IMG/VR virus record: IMGVR_UViG_3300025151_000236
Coordinates: 1 to 27,138 of that record
Direction: 5' to 3' (one strand)
Source: a virus
DNA: 27,138 nt
Shown here: positions 6,513 to 15,362 of the stretch, in pieces
Numbering within the stretch: position 1 is the first letter of the stretch
Layout: each line of letters opens with the position of its first letter
Position numbers and translations under genes: made by a program
The notes under the pieces: model-generated
Databases searched by the model: none
Told to the model about the DNA's origin: nothing
What the model saw: only the letters and a program-made list of their open reading frames with translations

Positions 6513-7679
6513 TCATTGTAGGTTGCGAATGCTCCCGCTTGCGCCAAAGAACGAACACCAAAGTTCGCCCATTGTTCGGTAAAGCCCCTCTTGTCCAAGA
6601 CGGTTAATCGCGAATGGGTCGCCCGTTTCAATACCGCTTTCGTAGTATTGCGTTGGGATTGCGGTTTGGAACCACAGGTAATCCGTGTCCAAGTAGTAAA
6701 TGCGCGACAGAGAACCGCTGGAAGTAGCGGTGTCGTCGGGCATGTCCTTGGTTGGAATCATAGGCACGCCGTTGTAGGTCGCGACAATGAATCCAGCCTC
6801 AAGACCTGGCACACCCTTCACTCCGTTGTAGGAGGGGGTGACGCGCTTGGAGTCCATGAAGCGTTGTTGGGATTGGAGCAATTGTTGGACGCGCATCAAG
6901 GTGTCGTAGCCCGTCAGCATGACCTTCGGGTTACCACCACGGGTCCAAAGTTGTTGGAACAATCCGTCCATTTGGTTGAGGGACAGGTTGCGGTTGGTTG
7001 CGGCGGTTGAAGCGTCGCCACCAACATCAACTTCTGCGCTGTGGAAAGCGGCGCTTCCATCGCGAGTGATTGAATACATGTCGTGGTCGGTGAGCAAGTC
7101 AACACCTGCTTGGGTGGTGGTCATCACGGCAGGGTCGGAAGTGATTCGGTCAAGCGATTCAAAGTCGTTGCCTGCGGCGGTGGTGACATCCTCAAGAAGC
7201 ATTCGGTTGATGTGTTCAGCGTGGTGCTTACCCATTTCCTCTTTCAACACTTGGCGGACATCGCCCATGCCGTCGTCCTTGTCGGAAAGGAACATGCTCA
7301 CTTCGGACAGGTCAAAAGTGTGCGCGACGGTCTTGGGCTTTGCGGCCACATGGAGGAACTCAGGCTTGGAGGTGTCGGGGAGAGTTCCGTTCTCCGCGAT
7401 GCCGCCGCCCTTTGCGAAGGAAGCGCGCTCCGTGAGGATACGCCATCCACTTCGCTCCCACGGCTTCTTCGGAAGGATTGAGAACGCGTTGAACTCTTGG
7501 TTCAACTGCGACCAAACCTTTCGGCCATAGATTGCTTGATAGGTTCCCGCGGTGGTGGACAACAAAGGCGCGTCAGCCTTCAAAATGTCGCCTGCTCCGT
7601 AGGTGTAGCCTGTTTGAGAAGCGCCGCCGTAGTAGTAGCGCTCCATGTCTTGAACTGTTCTTACATAATTTCTTGCCAT
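6513..7679 (-). CDS. Major capsid protein, HK97-type
   Basis: This 388-aa protein would build the icosahedral shell. The ATG at 7679 has AAGGAGGGG seven bases upstream and overlaps the protease stop by one base (TGATG). It begins MARNYVRTVQDMERYYYGG. Features consistent with an HK97 fold are the long, Gly-containing N-terminal region, a helix near residues 135-160 (DVRQVLKEEMGKHHAEHIN, equivalent to a spine helix), and a middle segment NPKVMLTGYDTLMRVQQLLQ followed by GVPMIPTKDM, typical of the axial and peripheral domains. The end RLGQEGLYRTMGELWCSF fits a final strand. Size and position (directly after protease plus scaffold) are standard. I did not identify a protease cleavage site. The assignment is strong from context and moderate from sequence alone. 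Confidence 0.85.
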   Translation of the reverse strand: MARNYVRTVQDMERYYYGGASQTGYTYGAGDILKADAPLLSTTAGTYQAIYGRKVWSQLNQEFNAFSILPKKPWERSGWRILTERASFAKGGGIAENGTLPDTSKPEFLHVAAKPKTVAHTFDLSEVSMFLSDKDDGMGDVRQVLKEEMGKHHAEHINRMLLEDVTTAAGNDFESLDRITSDPAVMTTTQAGVDLLTDHDMYSITRDGSAAFHSAEVDVGGDASTAATNRNLSLNQMDGLFQQLWTRGGNPKVMLTGYDTLMRVQQLLQSQQRFMDSKRVTPSYNGVKGVPGLEAGFIVATYNGVPMIPTKDMPDDTATSSGSLSRIYYLDTDYLWFQTAIPTQYYESGIETGDPFAINRLGQEGLYRTMGELWCSFFGASGSIRNLQ

Positions 7680-8557
7680 CAGTATTCCCCTCCTTTGAGA
7701 GCCTTACCTGCAAGTCGGTGAACATCGTCCCACGACATGTTTGCAAGTTCAGCGGTTTCGGGAATGGTGACGGTCGCGGTGTTCGCGGACTTTGCAATCA
7801 TTGAACCACCAGCGGACACATTGTCAATGCGCTCGTTGAGTGCGAGAACAGCCTTCTGCAACTCAACCATTGGGGCGCGAGCGTCAAACTCATGCTTGGC
7901 GATTGCGTCAGCCTCTCTCTTCTGCTCCTTGAGGAAGCGGTCGGTGAAGTGGTTGTTCAAGTCGGACTTGAATTGTTGCTCGGTGGCCGCGGCCTTGAAG
8001 ACCTCGTAAGCGGATTCAATCTCGGACTGTGAAACATTCTCAGCGTTGAGATATTGGCTCTTGATGACATTCTTGTTGCCGCTTGGTGCGGAACCAAAGT
8101 TGGGTTGTGGACGCTTGCCCGAATCGTCTTCGCCAGCGCCTTCAAGGGAACCCTGTCCGCGCATGTCAAAGCCCGATTCGCCAGGGCCGTAGCCTTTGTT
8201 GAAGTGGTCGCGAGCGGCGTTGGGGTCAAACCCTGCGCTCTTTGCAGTCTGCTCAAGCCACACCAAATAGTCACTCGTAATCATGTCGTTTCCTTTTGTC
8301 ATCTTCTCATCCTCTTTGTCTTTTTTGTCTTCGTCATCGGAATACATCATGTCCTCGTCTTCGTCGTCTTCGTCTTCGTCGTCCATTGGGGGCTTTTCCT
8401 TTTTAGGCATTCGCTCCTTTTTGTCGCCGTCGCCGTCAAGGTCGTTGATGTCGGGCATGAATCCTTTCTCTTTGTCTTCGTCTTTGTCCTCTTTCTCGTC
8501 AAGTTTCTTTGACAAGCGTTCAAGGACGCTTTGCAGTTCGCTCATTGTGTTGGTCAT
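7679..8557 (-). other. Possible internal translation start giving a separate scaffold protein
   Basis: Inside the protease gene, at the boundary between protease and scaffold parts, the sequence GGTGATAATATG occurs in frame. Translation from this ATG would give 292 aa, MTNTMSELQSVLERLSKKL to the common C terminus. The same junction type (GTGATAAYATG) is used by three real gene starts in this window (3170, 2746, 2412). Phage lambda makes its scaffold Nu3 from an internal start in gene C, so the arrangement has precedent. The position exactly at a domain boundary makes chance less likely. Whether it is used is not known. Confidence 0.5.
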
Positions 8558-9088
8558 ATTATCACCTGTGTCTTCCTTGAGGATGCGGAACTGTGCTTCG
8601 GGGTTGATACCCTTCTCACAAATCGTGACCTCATGGAGTTCCATGCGACGGATTTCGCGGTAGTCTCCGCGGGTTTGGTCGCTCTTATTGACGCGCTCAA
8701 ATGCTTGACCGCCGATAGAGAACGAGCGCAGGTTCCCTTTGCGGATTTCGGAAGCCACTTCGCGTGCCTTCTCAATGTCGCCACGCAACTTGATGACAAC
8801 AAACATGCCCGTGTCGTCCACTTCGGACTTCCACAGACGACCGTTGGAGTCGGTGTAGGAGTTGATGACCTCACCGACTTGAATGTTAGAATGTGCGAGT
8901 TGCACATTGCGAAAGCCATCAGCCTTCATGAACTTGCCGAACGCGTCTTTCAATGCACCGCGGGTGATGAGGTCACCCTGCTTGTCAACCATTTCAACCG
9001 ACGCGTAGCCAGCGACAACCAAGTCGTTCCCAAGACCCTTCAAAATGATGGGTTCCGAGGAAGAGGATGGAGCCGCAAGAATCGCCAT
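7679..9088 (-). CDS. Prohead protease fused to scaffold protein
   Basis: This 469-aa protein is a maturation protease with a scaffold C-terminal part. Residues 1-175 match the caudoviral prohead serine protease family (HK97 gp4 / XkdF type): GYASVEMVDKQGDLI near 27-41, the likely catalytic His in LAHSNIQVGEV (H66), the likely nucleophile in LRSFSIGGQAF (S124), and the typical MELHEVTICEKGINPEAQF near 149-167. Residues 178-469 are scaffold-like: a coiled helix, a run of Asp/Glu/Lys with DLDGDGD, then long helices and a C terminus ELANMSWDDVHRLAGKALK. An in-frame ATG at 8557 with GGTGATAAT before it could make the scaffold alone. No clear ribosome binding site precedes the main ATG. The gene overlaps the capsid gene by one base. 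Confidence 0.88.
   Translation of the reverse strand: MAILAAPSSSSEPIILKGLGNDLVVAGYASVEMVDKQGDLITRGALKDAFGKFMKADGFRNVQLAHSNIQVGEVINSYTDSNGRLWKSEVDDTGMFVVIKLRGDIEKAREVASEIRKGNLRSFSIGGQAFERVNKSDQTRGDYREIRRMELHEVTICEKGINPEAQFRILKEDTGDNMTNTMSELQSVLERLSKKLDEKEDKDEDKEKGFMPDINDLDGDGDKKERMPKKEKPPMDDEDEDDEDEDMMYSDDEDKKDKEDEKMTKGNDMITSDYLVWLEQTAKSAGFDPNAARDHFNKGYGPGESGFDMRGQGSLEGAGEDDSGKRPQPNFGSAPSGNKNVIKSQYLNAENVSQSEIESAYEVFKAAATEQQFKSDLNNHFTDRFLKEQKREADAIAKHEFDARAPMVELQKAVLALNERIDNVSAGGSMIAKSANTATVTIPETAELANMSWDDVHRLAGKALKGGEY
8352..8384 (-). repeat. Low-complexity GAC/GAA triplet run coding for an acidic stretch
   Basis: The plus strand reads as repeated cgtctt/cgtcgt triplets. It encodes the Asp/Glu run DDEDEDDEDEDMMYSDDEDK in the scaffold part of the protease-scaffold protein. 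It is a coding low-complexity tract prone to length change, not a mobile element. Confidence 0.75.
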
Positions 9089-9128
9089 TGCTTTCGCGAC
9101 TTCATTTCATGCTATATGAATGAAACCC
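9089..9128 (-). promoter_or_regulatory. Possible archaeal-type TATA element before the protease gene
   Basis: This 40-base gap between the giant gene and the protease gene is AT-rich compared with its surroundings. On the minus strand it contains TTCATATAGC (TATA core at 9113-9118). The core is centred about 27 bases before the protease ATG, the distance expected for an archaeal TATA box driving a leaderless mRNA, and the protease lacks a clear ribosome binding site. No convincing BRE is visible. It could instead be an ordinary AT-rich spacer. Confidence 0.3.
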
Positions 9129-12100
9129 TCATTGAAGCGCGACGACACCATCATCCTCTAACACCGCTTCTTCGCCTTCTGTGCTTCGCAGTCGCTTGGT
9201 TTTCTTCTCAGTCGCAGGCTTCAACTCATCATCCTTACGCGCCGCAGGGTCAAAGTCGGGAAGCGTTTCATCGTTGATGTTTTCAGTCGGCCCCTTTGGA
9301 TGAGCATCGGGTGTCGCGTAGCCGATACCCAAACCTTGCACACCTGTGCTGGTGATTTTCTCTTTGGACAACTGTTCCAATCCGCGCTCCGCCAATTCAA
9401 GACCACGCTTGATGACTTCCTCTTCCTCTTCCAGCACCTTCTTCGGCTTCTTGCTATGCCCTGCTGGTGGTTCGGGTTTGACCTCATCATATTCGGGTTC
9501 CTCCACATCTGCTTTCTTCAACAACAATGCGGCATCGTATTCCCAATAGACGCGTTGGTCTTCTGCTAAACGAACGAGATATTCATTGCCCCATGTCGTG
9601 GTTTGAGGTTCAACGACCCAAAGACTTCCTTCTTTGCGCGTCTTACAAATCACATCGTCATCAAAGGCAGGGAAGTTGATGATGATGTTGCCCTTTCTCA
9701 CACCTACGCGTTGGGCAACATGTTGCTCACCTGCGAGAATCGCGAGCGTTTCAACACTATCAGCGGCGAGCGGTTCGTTGTCTGTGATTTTCGCAGAGCG
9801 TATGCGATAGACAGGATGCTCGCTCTTTGAAGCGCTGACACCTGTGCAACGGACTGTGGCGAAGTCTCCGACATTCAAACCACGCGGCCCCTTCGCGTTG
9901 CCGACCATCATGTAATGCTCACCTTCGTGTTCCTGTGCGCGCTTTCCATAATGTTCGGGATGCATGAGTGGGCCGACGCCGACGGTGTAGTTTTTACCAG
10001 CGCGCGAAAGGATAACCACATCAACCATTTTCTCTTTGCTCAACAACACCCACTTGGGGTGGCGAGGTTCACCTTTCATGTAAGTCGCATTTGCATCGCG
10101 GAGAAGAATGTCAATGTTCTGCTCTCCGCGCAACCCTTCAATCGCGGTCTGCAATCCCTCATCATCACTACGCTTGGTGTTGATGGGTTCGGGCATTTTA
10201 ATGTGTTCGCTGGATTCGTATTGAGCGCGCAGATGACGGATGCGGTCTTTGGTCGGCATGTTGTGTGTATCCTCATCCGCCGTTTTGAGCAAGTCAATGA
10301 TTGTCATCATGTTATCATGAAGAATCGCGTGGACTACGAAATCCTTTTCGTAAACTTTGTCGGCTTCGCTCAATACGGCTTCGTTCAACTTGACTTCGCC
10401 ATCAGCGCCGTATGCTGTCAACTTCTTACCCTTCTTGGTCGCGATGACATGTTCTCCTTGAGGATAAAGCGTGATGACCCAATCGCCTGTAAATCCGCGC
10501 AGATGTTGCATGTCTTCCAAATCAAAAATGCGATGCATGAACTTTACAGGTGCAGGTTGACCGTCTTCTTTGGTGATGAGCGAATCATCAATGATAACAT
10601 CAGCAGACGCGAGTTTGTATTCGGTGAGGTCATTTGCATTCTGCGCTTGACCTTGAAAGGTTGTTGAGTCGCCCATTGAGTTTTCCAAACCAAATGTGTG
10701 AGGTTGAAGCGACGGGTTGACAGCACGAACAGCATCGCGCGGAACAAAGAGATTCAAGCGCATGTTGTTAGGAAGGCAGTTGGGTGAGACTTCGGGAGAT
10801 TGAAACACAAAATTGCTATTGTAAAGTTCGTCTTTGTTGACGACGGCAGGGACGGGGACAGACCGACCGTGACGGCGCATGTATTCTTTGCTGGTGTAAA
10901 GAGGCATCAACGGGGCTTTGTCAAGACCGCTACCGCCGAATTGCAAATCTTTTGACTCAAGTTTGAAGTTCGGGCTAAATGTGACGCTATCATCACCGAG
11001 AGCGTGAGCCATGAGTCTCATTTTTTTGTAGCGGCGCGTCAAATCCTCTTTGCTACCTCGCGGGAAGATATTCTGTTCTATTCTTCCCGTCGGTAAACGA
11101 ACACCCTTGCCCAAAATGTTCCTGTCGCTACCGCCTTTGAGATGGTCAAAGGCGTGTCCCATCACCTCCTTGATAGCGTCAAACTCTTTGTCCATTGAAA
11201 CGGCATCACCTTGATACTTCACTGAATCACCACCGTGAAGGAGGCCATGCTCTTCTGCATGACGCTTGTGAATACCGCCTTCATCATAGCGAATGTGGTA
11301 AGCATCGGTCATTTTCCCATGCAAGTCGGATGGGTCTTTGATGTGGTCAAGCACGCTTTTGACATGACGGTCGCCTCTTCGCGTCCTGTTCATGACTTGA
11401 GAAGGTGCTTCCACATCAACCGCTTCATCCAATTTGTTATGCGAGTAGTAGCGAGCCATGAACGCGTCTTCAAACGAAATGCCCTGCTCTTTTGCGGCCT
11501 CAGCGATATTCTTCATCGCTTGGTTGAAAATAGCCTCCGACTTACGGTCACCGTCATTCCTTTTTGCGTAAATGTGCGAAGCAACTTCATGGCCTTTTGC
11601 ATGTTCGGGGAAGAAGTCTTTGAGTTCACGGAAATCGTCGCGCTTAGAATAATTGGCGCGTTCAACGGTCATGTCCATGAGGTCATTGTAGTCATCAAAA
11701 CTCACCAACTTGCCCATGCTTTTAACGCTCTTGGGACCGTGAATTGTAAGTCCGTGAGTTGCAGGTTTGACGATACGCTCGCCCTCTCTTTCTTCATTTG
11801 AGTAGCACAACTTTAGGCGTTGGTCGTTAGTGAGGTTTCTCGCGATGTATTCTGCGATGTGCAAACCGTAAGCCGTGAGGTTCCACGCGTCGTTGTTTTC
11901 CTCCGCATTCATGCCTTCAAATCCAAACGCCTTCTCACCGAAGTGATGTTGAAATGCAGGTTTGACCATTTTGTTAAAGACCGCTTCGGTCACATCGTGG
12001 GTTTGTCGCGCAATATCGGAATGATTCATCATGGGTTCATTGGATTCACTCGGATTGAGGTGATGCTGTAAGTCATTGATTTGAGCGTAAATGAGGTCGC

Positions 12101-15005
12101 GCTTTGCCTCATCACGCTCACCACGAAGCATGTCTGTCAATTCGGTCTTGCGTTGAAGCGCCAGCGTTGCGGTGTCGGGGGCTATCACATATTCTTCGCC
12201 GTGTTCTGTCGTTCCAAAATGTCCGCTTTCGGGTCCTTCGTAGTCCCTAACGCGCTTTTTCAGTTTTCTTTTTTTCCTCTCCGACGCACCAATATCCAAA
12301 CCTTCCGTTGCCGCTACTTCGCGTTGAAGTTGTTTTGTCGTGTATGCCCCATGCATGAGTTGTTCGGGGACATAGAAGTTGCCGTGTTGTAGCGCGTCAA
12401 GGTATTTTTGATACTCTTCAACCGTGTAAAACGAAAAGAATTGTCGCCCGTCTGCGTCAACCTTCCCCGCCAATTCGCGGTGAACTTGGTCTGCGCCTCG
12501 GAATTGTCCTGTGGGGTCAGTCCTACGCGACGATGCATGGTTTCCATTCTTCCAATCTTCTAATGCAACAGGGTCGTCAATGTCAAGCGGCTCATGCGCG
12601 CCCATCATGCCGATAGGAATGTGAAGTGTATGTTCGGGTTTGAGATGGTCATAGTCAAGGTATTTGAGGCTTTGACCTTCCCCTAATTGTTCTCGGAACA
12701 GAAGTTTGTCGTGGTTTTTATTCATAGCGTTGTCGCGTATCACCTGCACATCGGACATAGGATGATTGGAGACGATTTTGTGGTCTTCGTGCAATCCATC
12801 CATGCTCAATATGCCTGTGGGGTCCAACTCTTCCGCGCGATAATGTGCTTGCGAACCAATGAAACCAGCGAGCGAATCGCTCGCTGGCACGCGCAAACGA
12901 GGCATGTCTTCGGTAAACGCTTCCATATCCTCCGTCACACCACGACCAACTGCACGCGTTGTTGCGGCAGGGTTTGGTTGGTCTTTCATGTCAATACGAA
13001 CTTCTTTGCCTGCTTTGAAATCATCCTTCATCTCTTTGATTTCACCCGCTGAATAGTCGTTCGCTGACGCGACTTCTTCCATGCGTGCAAGGTTCGCCTC
13101 ATCAAGCGCTTCGTCCCCGACAGGTTTGTAAATGTCTTGCATCCTGTCTTTGATGCGACCTTTTTTTCGCCCCTCTTGAGTGCCGATTTTTCGCCCAAGA
13201 TGCTCTTGACGGAACGAGGGGACAACAAGTCGTTCGGGGACACCCTCTTCGCCGCGCAGAGTGTCAAACCACATCCCAGGCATTGCATATTCGCGCGACT
13301 GTCCAAAGTCATCCCATTGACCATTTTGAGCGCCATGCGCACCCATGATTTCAGTTAGGATGCCCAAAGAAGTCTTTTCTTCTTTCGCATCCTTTGGATT
13401 TTCCCAATCTTCGGGGATTCTGCTTGTGTAGTGAAACCCATCCATCGTCTCCATAATGGTATCGTTTTTCCCTTCAATAGTAACCTGTTGAGCCGCAGTT
13501 GTCGCGAATTGGTCAAGCAACTCTTGACCGCTCTCGGTATCAAAGAAACCGCGATTGCGCAATTCTTTGAAGTTGGGCGTATCGTTGTTGAACTCAATGT
13601 ATCGGTCATCGCCGTCAATAATGAAGTGAGGGTAGGGGCCTTGGCCGTATTCGTCAAGTTCGGGATTCTCTTGCAGAAACTCTCCCACGGCTCGTTTGTA
13701 GTCTAAACTTCGCAACACCCCATCCTTTACGCTTTTGATGTCATCCAACCGCTTACCGCTTTTGATTCGCTCTGCGAGTTCCTCTGCGAACTTTTTTGGT
13801 GAAGCCTCCAATTTCGCTCGCAATTCGCTATCCGCCAAGAAACGGTTCGGTATGGTGTGAGAATAGCCTCCTTTGAGCGCACCGCCTGTGTAAGAATGGA
13901 AAAGCGCGGCATCCATCAGTCGCGCGTGCCTTTTCATGTAAGAAGCAACTTCGGTGTTGCCGTGGATGATGTTGTTGAGTTCTTTTTCACTTTCACCACC
14001 GTTGAGTAGCCAATGCATAGTGTCGCGTATCATGTCTTTGGGGAGCATGTAAATGCCGAACCTGTAAGCGTCGTCGCCTATGCGCTCCAAATGAGGATAA
14101 ACAAATCCCCCGTCTTCGGTATGAATTGGTTTATTGCTTTTGATGACTTTGTGGAAAAGTGGGCCAGCCTCGTTCTTCGGATGACCGTTTGCACCAAACC
14201 CCTCTCTCAAGATGTAGTCGCGCGGAATCCCCTCATTCTCCCAATTATTTGCCCAAACAAAATACGCATCCAAAAACTCTTTTTGTTGCGGGAACTTCTT
14301 TTCGTAGTCCTTCTTGAAGTCCTCAAAACCAATGTTGAACATTTTGTTGATGTTGAAGTTATCGCCGCTCCAATTGCCGAGCATGTTGTCTTTTTTCAAC
14401 ATCGGGTGGAGTTTCTTGGAATCTCTAACCATCGCTTTGTGGAAGTCTTCTGCTTTCCCGCGCGAGAACATTTTTCGCGCTAAGGAATGAAACACAGGTA
14501 TGCCGCTATAAGAGGGTTGAAAATCGTTGTAGTTCGGGTGCAAACCAAGAGCGTGAATGGGATGGTGAGGCTCGTCAATTTCACTCCAATGATACCCGTC
14601 GGGATTGCTATCGCTTCTGTGGTTGTGTATTGTTTGTTGACGCCATCCTGTTGCTTGGCGAACCATGTGGTCAATCGCTCTCATGTCGCCTCTCTTTTTC
14701 GCCTCTTCCCATTTTTCCCTATCAAACAATTTTATCGCGCGATGCTGAGGTCTGCGCGCTGGTTCGTGTTTTGTTGAGCGCGAAGTGACGGCTTTAGCCT
14801 CTTCGTGAAACTTCGGCTCAATCATTGTTGCAAGGTATTCCTTTGCTTCTTTGCGAAGCGGAATGTGGTTAATGCCGTGATTGATGAGGTTCTGCGCGCT
14901 AAACAGAACATTCGCCGCTTCGTTGCGAGCGTCTTCGCCTTTGACCAACGCGTCGTAAAACTCGTTCACGACTCTTGCGTGATATTGGGAGGCGTTCTCG
15001 CGCAC
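9129..15005 (-). CDS. Giant 1958-aa virion-associated protein with degenerate DNA-ligase-like domain
   Basis: The gene starts with GTG at 15005, with GAGGTGAG three bases upstream. It sits between the portal group and the protease, where many phages carry a minor head protein ejected with DNA. Most of residues 1-1480 are unrecognised, polar, His- and Asn-rich and helical. Residues about 1485-1755 resemble an ATP-dependent DNA ligase: FTGDWVITLYPQGEHV then KKGKKLTAYG (motif I region), MMTIIDLL (IIIa), NIDILLRDANATYMKGE then KWVLLSKEK (IV and V), and an OB-like part GDFATVRCTG, PVYRIRSAKI, ADSVETLAIL. The motif I lysine of KxDG is not present and motif V lysines are shifted, so ligase activity is unlikely. 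Residues about 1760-1830 form a further small domain with Trp residues, followed by an acidic and basic tail. The role may be DNA binding or delivery; this is inference. Confidence 0.7.
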   Translation of the reverse strand: MRENASQYHARVVNEFYDALVKGEDARNEAANVLFSAQNLINHGINHIPLRKEAKEYLATMIEPKFHEEAKAVTSRSTKHEPARRPQHRAIKLFDREKWEEAKKRGDMRAIDHMVRQATGWRQQTIHNHRSDSNPDGYHWSEIDEPHHPIHALGLHPNYNDFQPSYSGIPVFHSLARKMFSRGKAEDFHKAMVRDSKKLHPMLKKDNMLGNWSGDNFNINKMFNIGFEDFKKDYEKKFPQQKEFLDAYFVWANNWENEGIPRDYILREGFGANGHPKNEAGPLFHKVIKSNKPIHTEDGGFVYPHLERIGDDAYRFGIYMLPKDMIRDTMHWLLNGGESEKELNNIIHGNTEVASYMKRHARLMDAALFHSYTGGALKGGYSHTIPNRFLADSELRAKLEASPKKFAEELAERIKSGKRLDDIKSVKDGVLRSLDYKRAVGEFLQENPELDEYGQGPYPHFIIDGDDRYIEFNNDTPNFKELRNRGFFDTESGQELLDQFATTAAQQVTIEGKNDTIMETMDGFHYTSRIPEDWENPKDAKEEKTSLGILTEIMGAHGAQNGQWDDFGQSREYAMPGMWFDTLRGEEGVPERLVVPSFRQEHLGRKIGTQEGRKKGRIKDRMQDIYKPVGDEALDEANLARMEEVASANDYSAGEIKEMKDDFKAGKEVRIDMKDQPNPAATTRAVGRGVTEDMEAFTEDMPRLRVPASDSLAGFIGSQAHYRAEELDPTGILSMDGLHEDHKIVSNHPMSDVQVIRDNAMNKNHDKLLFREQLGEGQSLKYLDYDHLKPEHTLHIPIGMMGAHEPLDIDDPVALEDWKNGNHASSRRTDPTGQFRGADQVHRELAGKVDADGRQFFSFYTVEEYQKYLDALQHGNFYVPEQLMHGAYTTKQLQREVAATEGLDIGASERKKRKLKKRVRDYEGPESGHFGTTEHGEEYVIAPDTATLALQRKTELTDMLRGERDEAKRDLIYAQINDLQHHLNPSESNEPMMNHSDIARQTHDVTEAVFNKMVKPAFQHHFGEKAFGFEGMNAEENNDAWNLTAYGLHIAEYIARNLTNDQRLKLCYSNEEREGERIVKPATHGLTIHGPKSVKSMGKLVSFDDYNDLMDMTVERANYSKRDDFRELKDFFPEHAKGHEVASHIYAKRNDGDRKSEAIFNQAMKNIAEAAKEQGISFEDAFMARYYSHNKLDEAVDVEAPSQVMNRTRRGDRHVKSVLDHIKDPSDLHGKMTDAYHIRYDEGGIHKRHAEEHGLLHGGDSVKYQGDAVSMDKEFDAIKEVMGHAFDHLKGGSDRNILGKGVRLPTGRIEQNIFPRGSKEDLTRRYKKMRLMAHALGDDSVTFSPNFKLESKDLQFGGSGLDKAPLMPLYTSKEYMRRHGRSVPVPAVVNKDELYNSNFVFQSPEVSPNCLPNNMRLNLFVPRDAVRAVNPSLQPHTFGLENSMGDSTTFQGQAQNANDLTEYKLASADVIIDDSLITKEDGQPAPVKFMHRIFDLEDMQHLRGFTGDWVITLYPQGEHVIATKKGKKLTAYGADGEVKLNEAVLSEADKVYEKDFVVHAILHDNMMTIIDLLKTADEDTHNMPTKDRIRHLRAQYESSEHIKMPEPINTKRSDDEGLQTAIEGLRGEQNIDILLRDANATYMKGEPRHPKWVLLSKEKMVDVVILSRAGKNYTVGVGPLMHPEHYGKRAQEHEGEHYMMVGNAKGPRGLNVGDFATVRCTGVSASKSEHPVYRIRSAKITDNEPLAADSVETLAILAGEQHVAQRVGVRKGNIIINFPAFDDDVICKTRKEGSLWVVEPQTTTWGNEYLVRLAEDQRVYWEYDAALLLKKADVEEPEYDEVKPEPPAGHSKKPKKVLEEEEEVIKRGLELAERGLEQLSKEKITSTGVQGLGIGYATPDAHPKGPTENINDETLPDFDPAARKDDELKPATEKKTKRLRSTEGEEAVLEDDGVVALQ

Positions 15006-15008
15006 TTT

Positions 15009-15016
15009 CTCACCTC
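15009..15016 (-). promoter_or_regulatory. Ribosome binding site deciding the GTG start of the giant gene
   Basis: GAGGTGAG ends three bases before GTG at 15005 and is fused to the upstream TGA. Confidence 0.75.
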
Positions 15017-15362
15017 AATAGAAGTCGGTGAGATTGTATGCTCCTTCGGGATTCTTATCGGATGGGTCACCAGCCTTGTTCTCGCGCATCTCAACGACAT
15101 TCGGGTAGCCCGAATGCGTCTTCAACTTAGGATTCTTTTCCATTTTCGCACCTTGATTCTTAACATCCTCAACTTCAATCATCTGCTGATTGGTCCAATA
15201 AGTGCCAGGTCGCACCTTATCAACACCGCGCACGCTTTCAAACGAGTCGCCTGTCTTTGAACCCAACTTCGCGTCAGCCTTCTCCATCAGTTCGTTTGCT
15301 TGCTTGACGAGTTCGTCAACATCGGGTGCGTTCTGCCCCGCCTCAACTTTCATTGGCTTCAT
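15015..15362 (-). CDS. Small hypothetical protein of the portal-giant interval
   Basis: This 115-aa protein has its ATG at 15362 with AAGGAGGG seven bases upstream, and overlaps the preceding stop (ATGA). It begins MKPMKVEAGQNAPDVDELVK. A single helix (VDELVKQANELMEKADAKLG) is followed by a polar, Gly/Pro/Asn-rich segment and the end EGAYNLTDFY. Its TGA is fused to the ribosome binding site of the giant gene (TGAGGTGAG), so the two are probably translationally coupled. It may be a small head or scaffold accessory. No family was recognised. Confidence 0.7.
   Translation of the reverse strand: MKPMKVEAGQNAPDVDELVKQANELMEKADAKLGSKTGDSFESVRGVDKVRPGTYWTNQQMIEVEDVKNQGAKMEKNPKLKTHSGYPNVVEMRENKAGDPSDKNPEGAYNLTDFY

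Noticed and set aside
8054-9277. Overlapping plus-strand open frames including a Ser/Phe-rich product
   Set aside because: They are reverse readings of the acidic run and protease domain of the minus-strand gene.
10300-10322. TGATAACATGATG inside the giant gene as a third internal start
   Set aside because: The GG of the ribosome binding site is missing (CATGATAACATG), and it falls inside the ligase-like core, not at a domain edge.
9915-10667. 250-codon open frame on the plus strand
   Set aside because: It lies opposite the ligase-like part of the giant gene, which has coherent domain sequence. The plus-strand product is rich in Phe, Cys and Val without recognisable pattern and has no ribosome binding site.
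11155-11175. AAGGAGGTGATG inside the giant gene as a strong internal ribosome binding site
   Set aside because: No in-frame start codon lies at a usable distance; the sequence is explained by codons for I-K-E-V-M.
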